DNA of 44,325 bases from a virus. The stretch is taken from positions 1 to 44,325 of the IMG/VR virus record IMGVR_UViG_3300045286_000174. The stretch is one strand, 5' to 3'. The notes beneath the pieces are model-generated. The model was not told the origin of the DNA. It did no database searches and was given only the letters and a program-made list of their open reading frames with translations. Position 1 is the first letter of the stretch. The number at the start of each line of letters is the position of its first letter. Shown here one piece after another: positions 39,167-44,325 of this stretch. Both the position numbers and the translations under genes were made by a program.

Positions 39167-39609
39167 GTTATTTTCCTAACGGTACTGAACCAATAAACCC
39201 GCTTTATCAGACCGACTATCAGGAATATGGCCATGATGAAACTTATCAACAAGGCTATATTGATGGATAATCCCAAGCCAAACAGAATCGAGGTCAATGG
39301 CAAGCATCCAAAAATGGCCAATATATTGAGGATGATCCAGATTCCATTTTGAGGCGCCGGATTTTTCTCACCGCAGCCTGGGCACAATTTCGCATTTATG
39401 CTGACCCGATGGCCGCAAATCCGGCAGGATTTCAGGTTGTAATTCGGTATGGGCTTTGCCGCCGAGATTGAGGGTTTATTCCGATTCCGTTTTTGGTTCG
39501 GGTTTGGAACCGGTTCAAACAAAGTTCCGTTTCTCTCCTGTGCTCGAATATCGGCAAGATTGCGCCGGATTTGTTCGGTTTGTTCAGGATTGACGGATTG
39601 GGCGTTCAT
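39163..39609 (-). CDS. Zinc-ribbon membrane protein
   Basis: 148 residues with a strong AGGAG site. The cytoplasmic N-terminal part has a zinc ribbon (SCRICGHRVSINAKLCPGCGEKNPAP; Cys62, 65, 76, 79). Two transmembrane helices follow (about 88-110 and 114-136). Zinc-ribbon/double-TM proteins are often found among prophage accessory genes, with roles not generally known. Its start overlaps nothing and its stop overlaps the secreted HNH gene start by four bases (GTTCAT region), so the two are coupled. Confidence 0.7.
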   Translation of the reverse strand: MNAQSVNPEQTEQIRRNLADIRAQERNGTLFEPVPNPNQKRNRNKPSISAAKPIPNYNLKSCRICGHRVSINAKLCPGCGEKNPAPQNGIWIILNILAIFGCLPLTSILFGLGLSINIALLISFIMAIFLIVGLIKRVYWFSTVRKIT

Positions 39610-39627
39610 GGTAATCTCCTGTTTCGG

Positions 39628-40077
39628 TTAATGACGATCGAATTTATGTTCTCTTGGCGGCGGAAAATATCCGCCTCCGACCGGCCAGCGATACCAGGTT
39701 GGATAAACGATGACCGGAGCTGGCGCGGGCTGATTGCGCAACTGCAAGACCTGTTCCTCGACGGCCGCCGCGCGGCGCTGCTCGGCCTGCGCCTGGGCTT
39801 CCTGGGCCTCCACCGATCTTTCCCGCAACACCTGCTCATGCGCCGCCGCGTCGATTTCGGCGGCCCGCTGCTTGCGGGCGAATGCCCAGGCGACATCCGC
39901 CGGCGAGGGTTCGTCGTTGCGCAGCTCCACCACCTTGCAGTCGCCGCCCTCGACGGCCTGCTGCTGGTAATGCGCCTGCCCGTGCGAGATGCACTTGTAA
40001 ACCGACTCCGCGCCGGCATATACCGGCAACAGCGCCAGCCCGATCGCCAGCCCGATAGATTTGAATTTATTCTTCAT
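39628..40077 (-). CDS. Predicted exported DUF4124-domain protein
   Basis: 149 residues from ATG at 40077. A signal peptide (MKNKFKSIGLAIGLALLPVYAGA) is followed by SVYKCISHGQAHYQQQAVEGGDCKVVEL, the DUF4124 pattern (V-Y-K-C..G..x-Y..x-x-C-x-x-V). A helical, alanine/glutamate-rich stretch and a proline/tyrosine-rich tail follow. The shared DUF4124 type with the secreted HNH gene two genes away suggests a partner or immunity relation. DUF4124 proteins are usually envelope proteins of proteobacteria. Confidence 0.7.
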   Translation of the reverse strand: MKNKFKSIGLAIGLALLPVYAGAESVYKCISHGQAHYQQQAVEGGDCKVVELRNDEPSPADVAWAFARKQRAAEIDAAAHEQVLRERSVEAQEAQAQAEQRRAAAVEEQVLQLRNQPAPAPVIVYPTWYRWPVGGGYFPPPREHKFDRH

Positions 40078-40264
40078 GTTCGGATACCCATTTTTCACAT
40101 TCGGCCAGCCCGCCCTTGAACAGCGAGCGCCCATTTATGAACAAATCCGGGGCTTTCGGATGAGGGATCAATTCCCTCACCTCGAAAATCGTTTTCGACA
40201 ACATGCGCCCGTGCGTTCCGGGAACGGCTACCGGCCTGATTTCAGATTTGATTTTAGTGATCAT
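40067..40264 (-). CDS. Small protein, unknown
   Basis: 65 residues from ATG at 40264, overlapping the next gene by 11 bases. IFEVRELIPHPKAPDLFINGRSLFKGGLAECEKWVSEHE has a beta-strand and helix pattern. No family recognised. Confidence 0.5.
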   Translation of the reverse strand: MITKIKSEIRPVAVPGTHGRMLSKTIFEVRELIPHPKAPDLFINGRSLFKGGLAECEKWVSEHEE

Positions 40265-40521
40265 GGTTTTAACCTCAATTTTTTCGGATCGAACAAACCC
40301 CAGTCCTGGACGATCAAAGTCCGTTTCGGCCCCTTCTCGATCACCATCCCGAATCCCTCCGGCGGCGGCGCCTGCAGCAGATTGCGCGTATGCCACAGCT
40401 GCGTCCGCGAAATGCCGGTCTGTTCCACGATTTGATCCAATGTGATGGCGGCATCCGTGAGCAAACCGGCCACCATCAGGCAATTGGTGACCGGATTACG
40501 GGATTTCACGGACGAATCCAT
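40261..40521 (-). CDS. Small winged-helix DNA-binding protein
   Basis: 86 residues with ATGA coupling to the following gene. NCLMVAGLLTDAAITLDQIVEQTGISRTQLWHTRNLLQ has the helix-turn-helix of a replication- or repressor-type winged helix. The product could be the regulator of the reverse-strand cassette in which it lies. Confidence 0.6.
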   Translation of the reverse strand: MDSSVKSRNPVTNCLMVAGLLTDAAITLDQIVEQTGISRTQLWHTRNLLQAPPPEGFGMVIEKGPKRTLIVQDWGLFDPKKLRLKP

Positions 40522-40768
40522 CCCGATCGACCATGCATGCGTTTTTCAAACAGGATAATTTTTCCCTGTCCGCCTGCGCTTCGGCATCGGTGACGAACCA
40601 CCAGCCATATATCGGGTGATATCCGACATAGACATAATATTTACTTTCATTCTCAACATCCTGTTTATGAATGAGATAATTCACGGCTTCATCGATCTTT
40701 TGATTTCTCATGGCGAAATCATTCATCAATCGGCGTTCATTTTCTCTTGGTGTTTCGCTGGCGTTCAT
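40496..40768 (-). CDS. Small protein, unknown, cassette member
   Basis: 90 residues beginning ATGAACGCC after AGGAGAACCTGA, overlapping the next gene by 26 bases. It is charged and tyrosine-rich (KYYVYVGYHPIYGWWFVTDAEAQAD). No family recognised. Confidence 0.55.
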   Translation of the reverse strand: MNASETPRENERRLMNDFAMRNQKIDEAVNYLIHKQDVENESKYYVYVGYHPIYGWWFVTDAEAQADREKLSCLKNACMVDRDGFVREIP

Positions 40769-40796
40769 TCAGGTTCTCCTGCGCTTTACTGGATTA

Positions 40797-41231
40797 TCAA
40801 TTACAGGTTAGATCATTCTGTCTGACCAGTTTTGCATTCCGATACGGGAATCCATCTATCCCGGCATGTAACGGCATGCATTGCAAACATTTGTCAGTTC
40901 CCGGTTCGGCGATAAATCCGATTATCCGCCCGGTGCTCAGCGATACGGTCATGACGCGGGCGTGTCCGTAAACCGGGCCAATCCATTGGCCGCCCGAGTT
41001 GATGCTGTTTTCGTCTTGGCCGCCGCGATGCAGTTCCACGGAGATCAAATCGCCGTCCCAGAATGCGTCTTCGGGAATTTGAAATTGTCTTTGCTCGATG
41101 GTGCAGGTTCCTCCCCATACATACCGGGCGAAATTCTCGGCGTCCGCCAGTGATAGATAACCGGTCTCTAAACCGCTTTGCACCAGGACGAAGATCGTTG
41201 CTGTTCTTGAATTGCTGGATTTGGCGTTCAT
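40797..41231 (-). CDS. Small protein, unknown, cassette first gene
   Basis: 144 residues from ATG at 41231 with GGAGAATCCAG upstream. A cysteine-containing beta-rich protein (FARYVWGGTCTIEQRQF, GPVYGHARVMTVSLSTGRIIGFIAEPGTDKCLQCM). No motif known. It is the first gene of the reverse-strand cassette, preceded by a promoter and an inverted repeat. Confidence 0.6.
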   Translation of the reverse strand: MNAKSSNSRTATIFVLVQSGLETGYLSLADAENFARYVWGGTCTIEQRQFQIPEDAFWDGDLISVELHRGGQDENSINSGGQWIGPVYGHARVMTVSLSTGRIIGFIAEPGTDKCLQCMPLHAGIDGFPYRNAKLVRQNDLTCN

Positions 41232-41271
41232 CTGGATTCTCCGGGGTTGGTTTGTCTTTGAGCTTGGGTCT

Positions 41272-41300
41272 ATTGTTTCACATAATAGAACGTTTGTCAA
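41272..41300 (-). promoter_or_regulatory. Promoter for reverse-strand cassette
   Basis: On the minus strand TTGACA (41300-41295) is followed after 17 bases by AACAAT (41277-41272). The -35 is perfect and the -10 is weak, so activation by a regulator is possible. Confidence 0.55.
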
Positions 41301-41302
41301 GG

Positions 41303-41324
41303 GTTTTGTTCGGTTCAACAAAAC
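41303..41324. promoter_or_regulatory. Inverted repeat upstream of cassette promoter
   Basis: GTTTTGTT (41303-41310) and AACAAAAC (41317-41324) are perfect inverses, directly upstream of the cassette -35 box. It could be an operator for the winged-helix protein encoded at 40261-40521. On the plus strand it is followed by T8 but has almost no GC pairs, so it would be a weak terminator. Confidence 0.45.
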
Positions 41325-41334
41325 TTTTTTTCAT

Positions 41335-41364
41335 CTGGTTCCCACGCTCCAGCGTGGGAACCAG
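41335..41364. repeat. Palindromic repeat (REP-like)
   Basis: CTGGTTCCCACGCTCC then AGCGTGGGAACCAG is the longest member of the palindrome family, outside the late tail region. Confidence 0.85.
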
Positions 41365-41381
41365 GAACCTTGCAAATATTT

Positions 41382-41410
41382 ATTCCCATTTCTCCCCTAA
41401 AAATGGGAAT
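41382..41410. repeat. ATTCCCATTT dyad, copy 1
   Basis: ATTCCCATTT (41382-41391) and AAATGGGAAT (41401-41410), inverse arms 9 bases apart, repeated at 42067-42095. Both copies end in GGCTTT/CGCTTT. The stretch from 41232 to 41586 holds only this, the REP palindrome and the cassette promoter; no gene is seen. Confidence 0.6.
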
Positions 41411-41586
41411 GGCTTTCTGCTAGGCTTCGGTTTCCTATGAAATCCCACAAACCGCACATCCAGGCCCCATGCCTCGTGGCGCGAACGCTGGAACTCTTCG
41501 GCCTTCGGCCCGTTCCGTGCGCCCATGCCTCGGCCTTTCTGCGGTTTTGGTTCGGCCCTCAATCCTACATTACCGGAGCTAATCTC

Positions 41587-41910
41587 ATGGCCAGAATCAC
41601 CAACGAGCAAAGAATCAAATTATCCGTGGCGCCGAAGACCGCCGCCGGCCGCGACGCCAAAATCGACGGCGCGGTGACCTTCGAATCCTCCGATTCGATC
41701 CTCGTCTCCATCCAGCCGATCGACGATCTCAGCGCCTATGCCGTCGCCAACATGGCTACCGAAGGCGGCGCCGTGCAGATCACCGCCACCTTCGACGCCG
41801 ATCTCGGCCAGGGCGTGCGCACCGTCAGCGCCTCCGGCGCCCTGGAAGTGGTGCGCGCCGAGGCCGAAACCGCCGAGATCGTGTTCGGCGACCCCGAGCT
41901 TGCTCCCTGA
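41587..41910 (+). CDS. Ig-like / Big-domain small protein
   Basis: 107 residues, with GGAGCTAATCTC before the ATG. KLSVAPKTAAGRDAKIDGAVTFESSDSILVSI and GGAVQITATFDADLGQGVRTVSASGALEVV have the beta-strand pattern of bacterial Ig-like (Big/BIG2) domains, often used as phage decoration or attachment domains. It is the first forward gene after the reverse-strand cassette and lies before a strong terminator, so it may be made separately from the portal and capsid genes, perhaps as a virion surface decoration. An in-frame extension to 41437 does not look coding. Confidence 0.65.
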   Translation: MARITNEQRIKLSVAPKTAAGRDAKIDGAVTFESSDSILVSIQPIDDLSAYAVANMATEGGAVQITATFDADLGQGVRTVSASGALEVVRAEAETAEIVFGDPELAP

Positions 41911-41930
41911 CGCTGATCGAGCAGCGTCAG
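41907..41930 (+). other. Hairpin overlapping the stop codon of the Ig-like gene
   Basis: CTGACGCTG and CAGCGTCAG form a perfect hairpin around the stop codon (TGA at 41908). No U-run follows, so it is probably an RNA structure rather than a terminator. Confidence 0.5.
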
Positions 41931-41996
41931 TCCCTCCGCGCCGGTTTTCGGCGCGTTTCCTCAACGCGGTTCTCAACCTGCCGCGTGTCTCCTATT

Positions 41997-42031
41997 GTCC
42001 CGGAGGTCGGCCAAGCTTCCGGGACTTTTTT
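41997..42031 (+). terminator. Intrinsic terminator after the Ig-like gene
   Basis: GTCCCGGA (41997-42004) pairs with TCCGGGAC (42018-42025), followed by T6. A strong factor-independent terminator. Confidence 0.9.
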
Positions 42032-42066
42032 AAAAATTACCTGACGGCGATTTTCGGGAGAAATTT

Positions 42067-42095
42067 ATTCCCATTTCTTCCCTGGAAATGGGAAT
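42067..42095. repeat. ATTCCCATTT dyad, copy 2
   Basis: ATTCCCATTTC (42067-42077) and GAAATGGGAAT (42085-42095), just after the terminator and before the gpW-like gene. Second copy of the dyad at 41382-41410. Confidence 0.6.
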
Positions 42096-42120
42096 CGCTT
42101 TTCCCCATGCTTTCGACCCC

Positions 42121-42354
42121 ATGTCTTCCGCCGCCGATCGTCTTGCCCTCTACCTCGCCGCCGAAGCCGCCATTCTGAGTGGTGGCCAGTCCGCACGGGT
42201 CGAGCATCCCAACGGCGGAAGACAACTCACATTTGCCGACCTGGCCGAAGTGCGCGCCGAAATCGCCCTCCTGCAGCGCGCCGTCGACGCCGAGCAGCGC
42301 GAGGCGATGGGAATGCCAAGTTTCCGCTTCTCCCGCGCGGTGTTCCATGACTGA
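42121..42354 (+). CDS. gpW-like head-tail joining protein (DUF6148-like)
   Basis: 77 residues from ATG at 42121. ALYLAAEAAILSGGQSARVEHPNGGRQLTFADLAEVRAEIALLQRAVDAE fits the small helical gpW/DUF6148 pattern. It is directly upstream of, and overlaps by eight bases, the portal gene, exactly as lambda gpW precedes gpB. The protein joins the finished head to the tail. ATG at 42088 would add eleven residues and cannot be excluded; neither has a clear ribosome-binding site. Confidence 0.75.
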   Translation: MSSAADRLALYLAAEAAILSGGQSARVEHPNGGRQLTFADLAEVRAEIALLQRAVDAEQREAMGMPSFRFSRAVFHD

Positions 42355-43882
42355 ACTCAACTGGCTGGAAGACGCGATCAAGGCGGTTTCGCCCGGATGG
42401 GCGATGCGCCGCGCCCGCGACCGCCAGATCCTCGCCTATTACGAAGCCGCCAAGCCTTCGGTTACCCGCAAGGGCCGCCGCGAAGCCGGTTCCGGCGATG
42501 TCGCCGTGCTGCGTGCCGGAGTCGCCCTGCGCGAACAGGCCCGCCATCTGGAACAGAATCACGATCTCGCCCGCGGCGCCTTGGCCATTTTGGTGTCCAA
42601 CATCGTCGGCGCCCGAGGCATCACCCTCGAACCGCAGCCGCGCAACAAGGACGGCAGCATCAACATCGATTTGGCCGGACAGATATCCGAGCTGTGGCAG
42701 GACTGGGGCAAGCTGCCGGAAACCACCGGCTCGCACCGCTGGGCTTCGGCGCAGCGCATCGCCGCCCGCGCATGGGTGCGCGACGGCGAATTCCTTAGCC
42801 AGCTCCTGCTGGGCAGAACGCCGGGACTGGATCACGGCACCCGCGTGCCGTTCAGCCTGGAACTGATCGAATCCGACCTGCTGCCGTTCTGGATGTCGTC
42901 GTCCGAGCCGTGGATTTCCATGGGCGTCGAGCGCAACGCCTGGGGCAGGCCGCAGGCTTATCATCTGTACAAAGTCCATCCCGGCGACTGGCAGATCGTG
43001 CAGAACGTCAATTTCTATCCCGGCGCCGCGTCCCTGCGCCGCATTCCCGCCGACCGCATGATTCACGGCAAGATCGTCGACCGGTTCCGCCAGGCGCGCG
43101 GCGTCTCGGTGTTCGCCTCGGTGCTCTCGCGCCTGGACGACATCAAGGACTACGAAGAATCCGAGCGCATCGCCGCCAAGGTCGCCGCCAGCATGGCCGC
43201 CTACATCAAAAAAGGGATGCCGGATTCCTACGAAGCCGAACGCGACAGCAACGGCAACCCGATCGCCCGCGAACTCAAGTTCGTGCCGGGCATGATCATC
43301 GACGACCTCGCTCCGGGCGAGGATATCGGCACCATCGACACCAACCGGCCCAACGCCAATCTGCAGGCGCACCGCAACAGTCAGCTTCGCGCCGTCGCCT
43401 CCGGCGTCGGCTGCGGCTATTCCTCGCTGTCGAACTCCTACGAGGGCAGCTATTCCAGCCAGCGCCAGGAGCTGGTCGAGAACTGGGGCATGTATGCCCT
43501 GATTCAGGAGGAATTCGCCGCCCAATTCGTGCAGCCGGTGTACGAAAACTTCCTGAATGTCGCCCTGGCCTCCGGGCAACTGCGGATTCCGCGCTCGCTC
43601 AATCTCAACCGCCTCGACGACGCCCTGTATATCGGCCCGCAGATGCCCTGGATCGACCCGGCCAAGGAAGCCAACGCCTGGGAAACCCTGGAGCGCAACG
43701 GCCTGGCCAGCGGCCCGGAGATCATCCGCCGTCGCGGTTTCCGCCCGAACGACGTGATCGAGCAGGAGCGCCTGTGGCGGCAGCAATGGACGGACGCCGG
43801 ACTGATCAACGCCGCCGATCCCGCCAACGAAAAACCGCCCTCGAATGTACGGAATCCCCAATATGCCCAGCCCGCCGAATGA
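42347..43882 (+). CDS. Phage portal protein (lambda type)
   Basis: 511 residues. The family pattern is that of lambda portal (GpB) proteins: WAMRRARDRQILAYYEAAKPS, NHDLARGALAILVSNIVGARGI, RTPGLDHGTRVPFSLELIESDLLP, VHPGDWQIVQNVNFYPG, and a C-terminal region rich in GPQMPWIDPAKEANAWETL. It forms the ring through which DNA is packaged. The start overlaps the gpW-like gene by eight bases, and the protease/capsid fusion starts inside its end at 43845. The last 110 residues are repeated, residue for residue, at the start of the window. Confidence 0.92.
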   Translation: MTELNWLEDAIKAVSPGWAMRRARDRQILAYYEAAKPSVTRKGRREAGSGDVAVLRAGVALREQARHLEQNHDLARGALAILVSNIVGARGITLEPQPRNKDGSINIDLAGQISELWQDWGKLPETTGSHRWASAQRIAARAWVRDGEFLSQLLLGRTPGLDHGTRVPFSLELIESDLLPFWMSSSEPWISMGVERNAWGRPQAYHLYKVHPGDWQIVQNVNFYPGAASLRRIPADRMIHGKIVDRFRQARGVSVFASVLSRLDDIKDYEESERIAAKVAASMAAYIKKGMPDSYEAERDSNGNPIARELKFVPGMIIDDLAPGEDIGTIDTNRPNANLQAHRNSQLRAVASGVGCGYSSLSNSYEGSYSSQRQELVENWGMYALIQEEFAAQFVQPVYENFLNVALASGQLRIPRSLNLNRLDDALYIGPQMPWIDPAKEANAWETLERNGLASGPEIIRRRGFRPNDVIEQERLWRQQWTDAGLINAADPANEKPPSNVRNPQYAQPAE

Positions 43883-44325
43883 TCTAAAAAACGCCGCCGC
43901 AAGCTTGCGGCAACTGAAAAAGGATTTGCTTTCGCCGGTCAAGGCCGCTCGCGGCGACTGGTGGGAAATCCGCGCCTCGGCCACGCCCGACGAAGCCGAA
44001 GTGCTGATCTATGGCGACATCGGCGAATCCTGGTTTGGCGATTCGGTCACCGCCAAGCAACTGGTCGAAGCCATCGCCGAACTCGGCAGACAGACGAAAA
44101 TCAGGGCCAGGATCAACAGCTACGGCGGCTCGGTAGCCGACGGCATCGCCATCTACAACGCCCTCAATCGGCATCCGGGCGGAACGGAAATCCATATTGA
44201 CGGCGTGGCCGTCTCCATCGCCTCGCTGATCGCCATGGCCGGCCAGAAAACCACCATGGCCGAGAACGCCCTGATGATGATCCATGCGCCCTGGGGCGCG
44301 GCCATGGGCAACAGCCAGGACATGC
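43549..44325. repeat. 777-bp diverged direct repeat of the window start
   Basis: Bases 43549-44325 align to 1-777 without indels, with about 30 substitutions. In the portal part all seven substitutions are silent; in the protease part about nine change the residue. The final roughly 130 bases are identical. Confidence 0.95.
43845..44325 (+). CDS. ClpP-like prohead protease / capsid fusion, partial second copy
   Basis: The first 160 residues of a second allele of the gene at 297-2456, cut by the window edge. Compared with the first copy it differs at about nine residues (for example DTAAS/NAAAS, SWYGD/SWFGD, GKVTK/GRQTK, SVSDG/SVADG). The nucleophilic Ser124 and His147 motifs are unchanged. 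Substitutions are conservative and consistent with a functional protein from a close relative rather than with sequencing error. Confidence 0.9.
   Translation, partial: MYGIPNMPSPPNDLKNAAASLRQLKKDLLSPVKAARGDWWEIRASATPDEAEVLIYGDIGESWFGDSVTAKQLVEAIAELGRQTKIRARINSYGGSVADGIAIYNALNRHPGGTEIHIDGVAVSIASLIAMAGQKTTMAENALMMIHAPWGAAMGNSQDM

Noticed and set aside
41303-41330. Strong rightward terminator (inverted repeat plus T8)
   Set aside because: The stem has only two G-C pairs, so it would be weak; position next to a TTGACA box fits an operator better.
41437-41586. Possible N-terminal extension of the Ig-like gene
   Set aside because: The extension lacks a ribosome-binding site, has proline/cysteine-rich non-domain sequence and passes through sequence next to the dyad; ATG at 41587 has a good site.
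42227-43984. Long open frame (585 codons) on the minus strand opposite the portal gene
   Set aside because: It is the mirror of a GC-rich coding region with a firmly identified plus-strand portal; its protein is low-complexity and has no start context.

Overview
The window is almost entirely a temperate, siphovirus-like phage of a GC-rich proteobacterium. The gene order is lambdoid: small and large (GpA-type) terminase, gpW-like protein, lambda-type portal, a ClpP-like protease fused to the major capsid protein, DUF2190 decoration proteins, connector and terminator, tail tube, fibres, tape measure, then tail-tip genes. Several late-gene boundaries carry palindromes of the type GGTTCCCACGCT..AGCGTGGGAACC and GTAGGTTGGGC..GCCCAACCTAC. 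I remember such repeats from chromosomes of gammaproteobacteria such as methanotrophs, so a host of that kind is a guess that cannot be checked here.

Layout. 1-2456: end of the portal gene and the complete protease/capsid fusion. 2568-5397: head decoration, head-tail joining, tail tube. 5416-8999: receptor-binding region with two related fibre genes, the first cut short where an AT-rich HNH gene on the opposite strand overlaps it, then a LamG-like lectin and a putative fibre chaperone. 9019-13229: small membrane protein, tape measure and partner. 13226-22816: large beta-rich tail proteins, two probable lipoproteins, small proteins and the tail-tip/hub protein, peppered with palindromic repeats. 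23259-23305: a tRNA-Pro(CGG) 3' half, which is the att core, next to a tyrosine integrase. 30085 back to 23374 is one leftward early operon: SNF2-type helicase, DNA methyltransferase, small Zn-binding protein, beta sliding clamp, HNH protein, two small phage proteins, an invading HNH-AP2 gene, excisionase, integrase. 30200-31070: the lysis/lysogeny switch (repressor, Cro-like protein, matching operator arrays on both sides). 31062-34583: early rightward genes ending in a primase-helicase. 34584-34945: a probable replication origin (mirror-image iterons, two perfect DnaA boxes, AT-rich centre). 34946-38507: neck-like protein, terminase pair, Mor-like activator. 38516-41231: a reverse-strand cassette of seven genes, including a predicted secreted HNH nuclease, set between terminase and head genes. 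41587-44325: Ig-like protein, gpW-like protein, portal, and the start of a second copy of the protease gene.

The first 777 bases and the last 777 bases are the same locus but only about 96% identical, without indels, and the portal part differs only at synonymous positions. The window is therefore one phage-genome length (about 43.5 kb) bounded by two diverged alleles. It is either two related prophages in tandem at the same tRNA-Pro site or an assembly through a mixed phage population. The att core and integrase lying mid-window fit both readings.

The most unusual parts are the origin, the reverse-strand cassette with its secreted HNH-DUF4124 protein, the methyltransferase-helicase pair, and the host-type palindromes inside a packed late operon. 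I could not recognise an endolysin or a certain holin.
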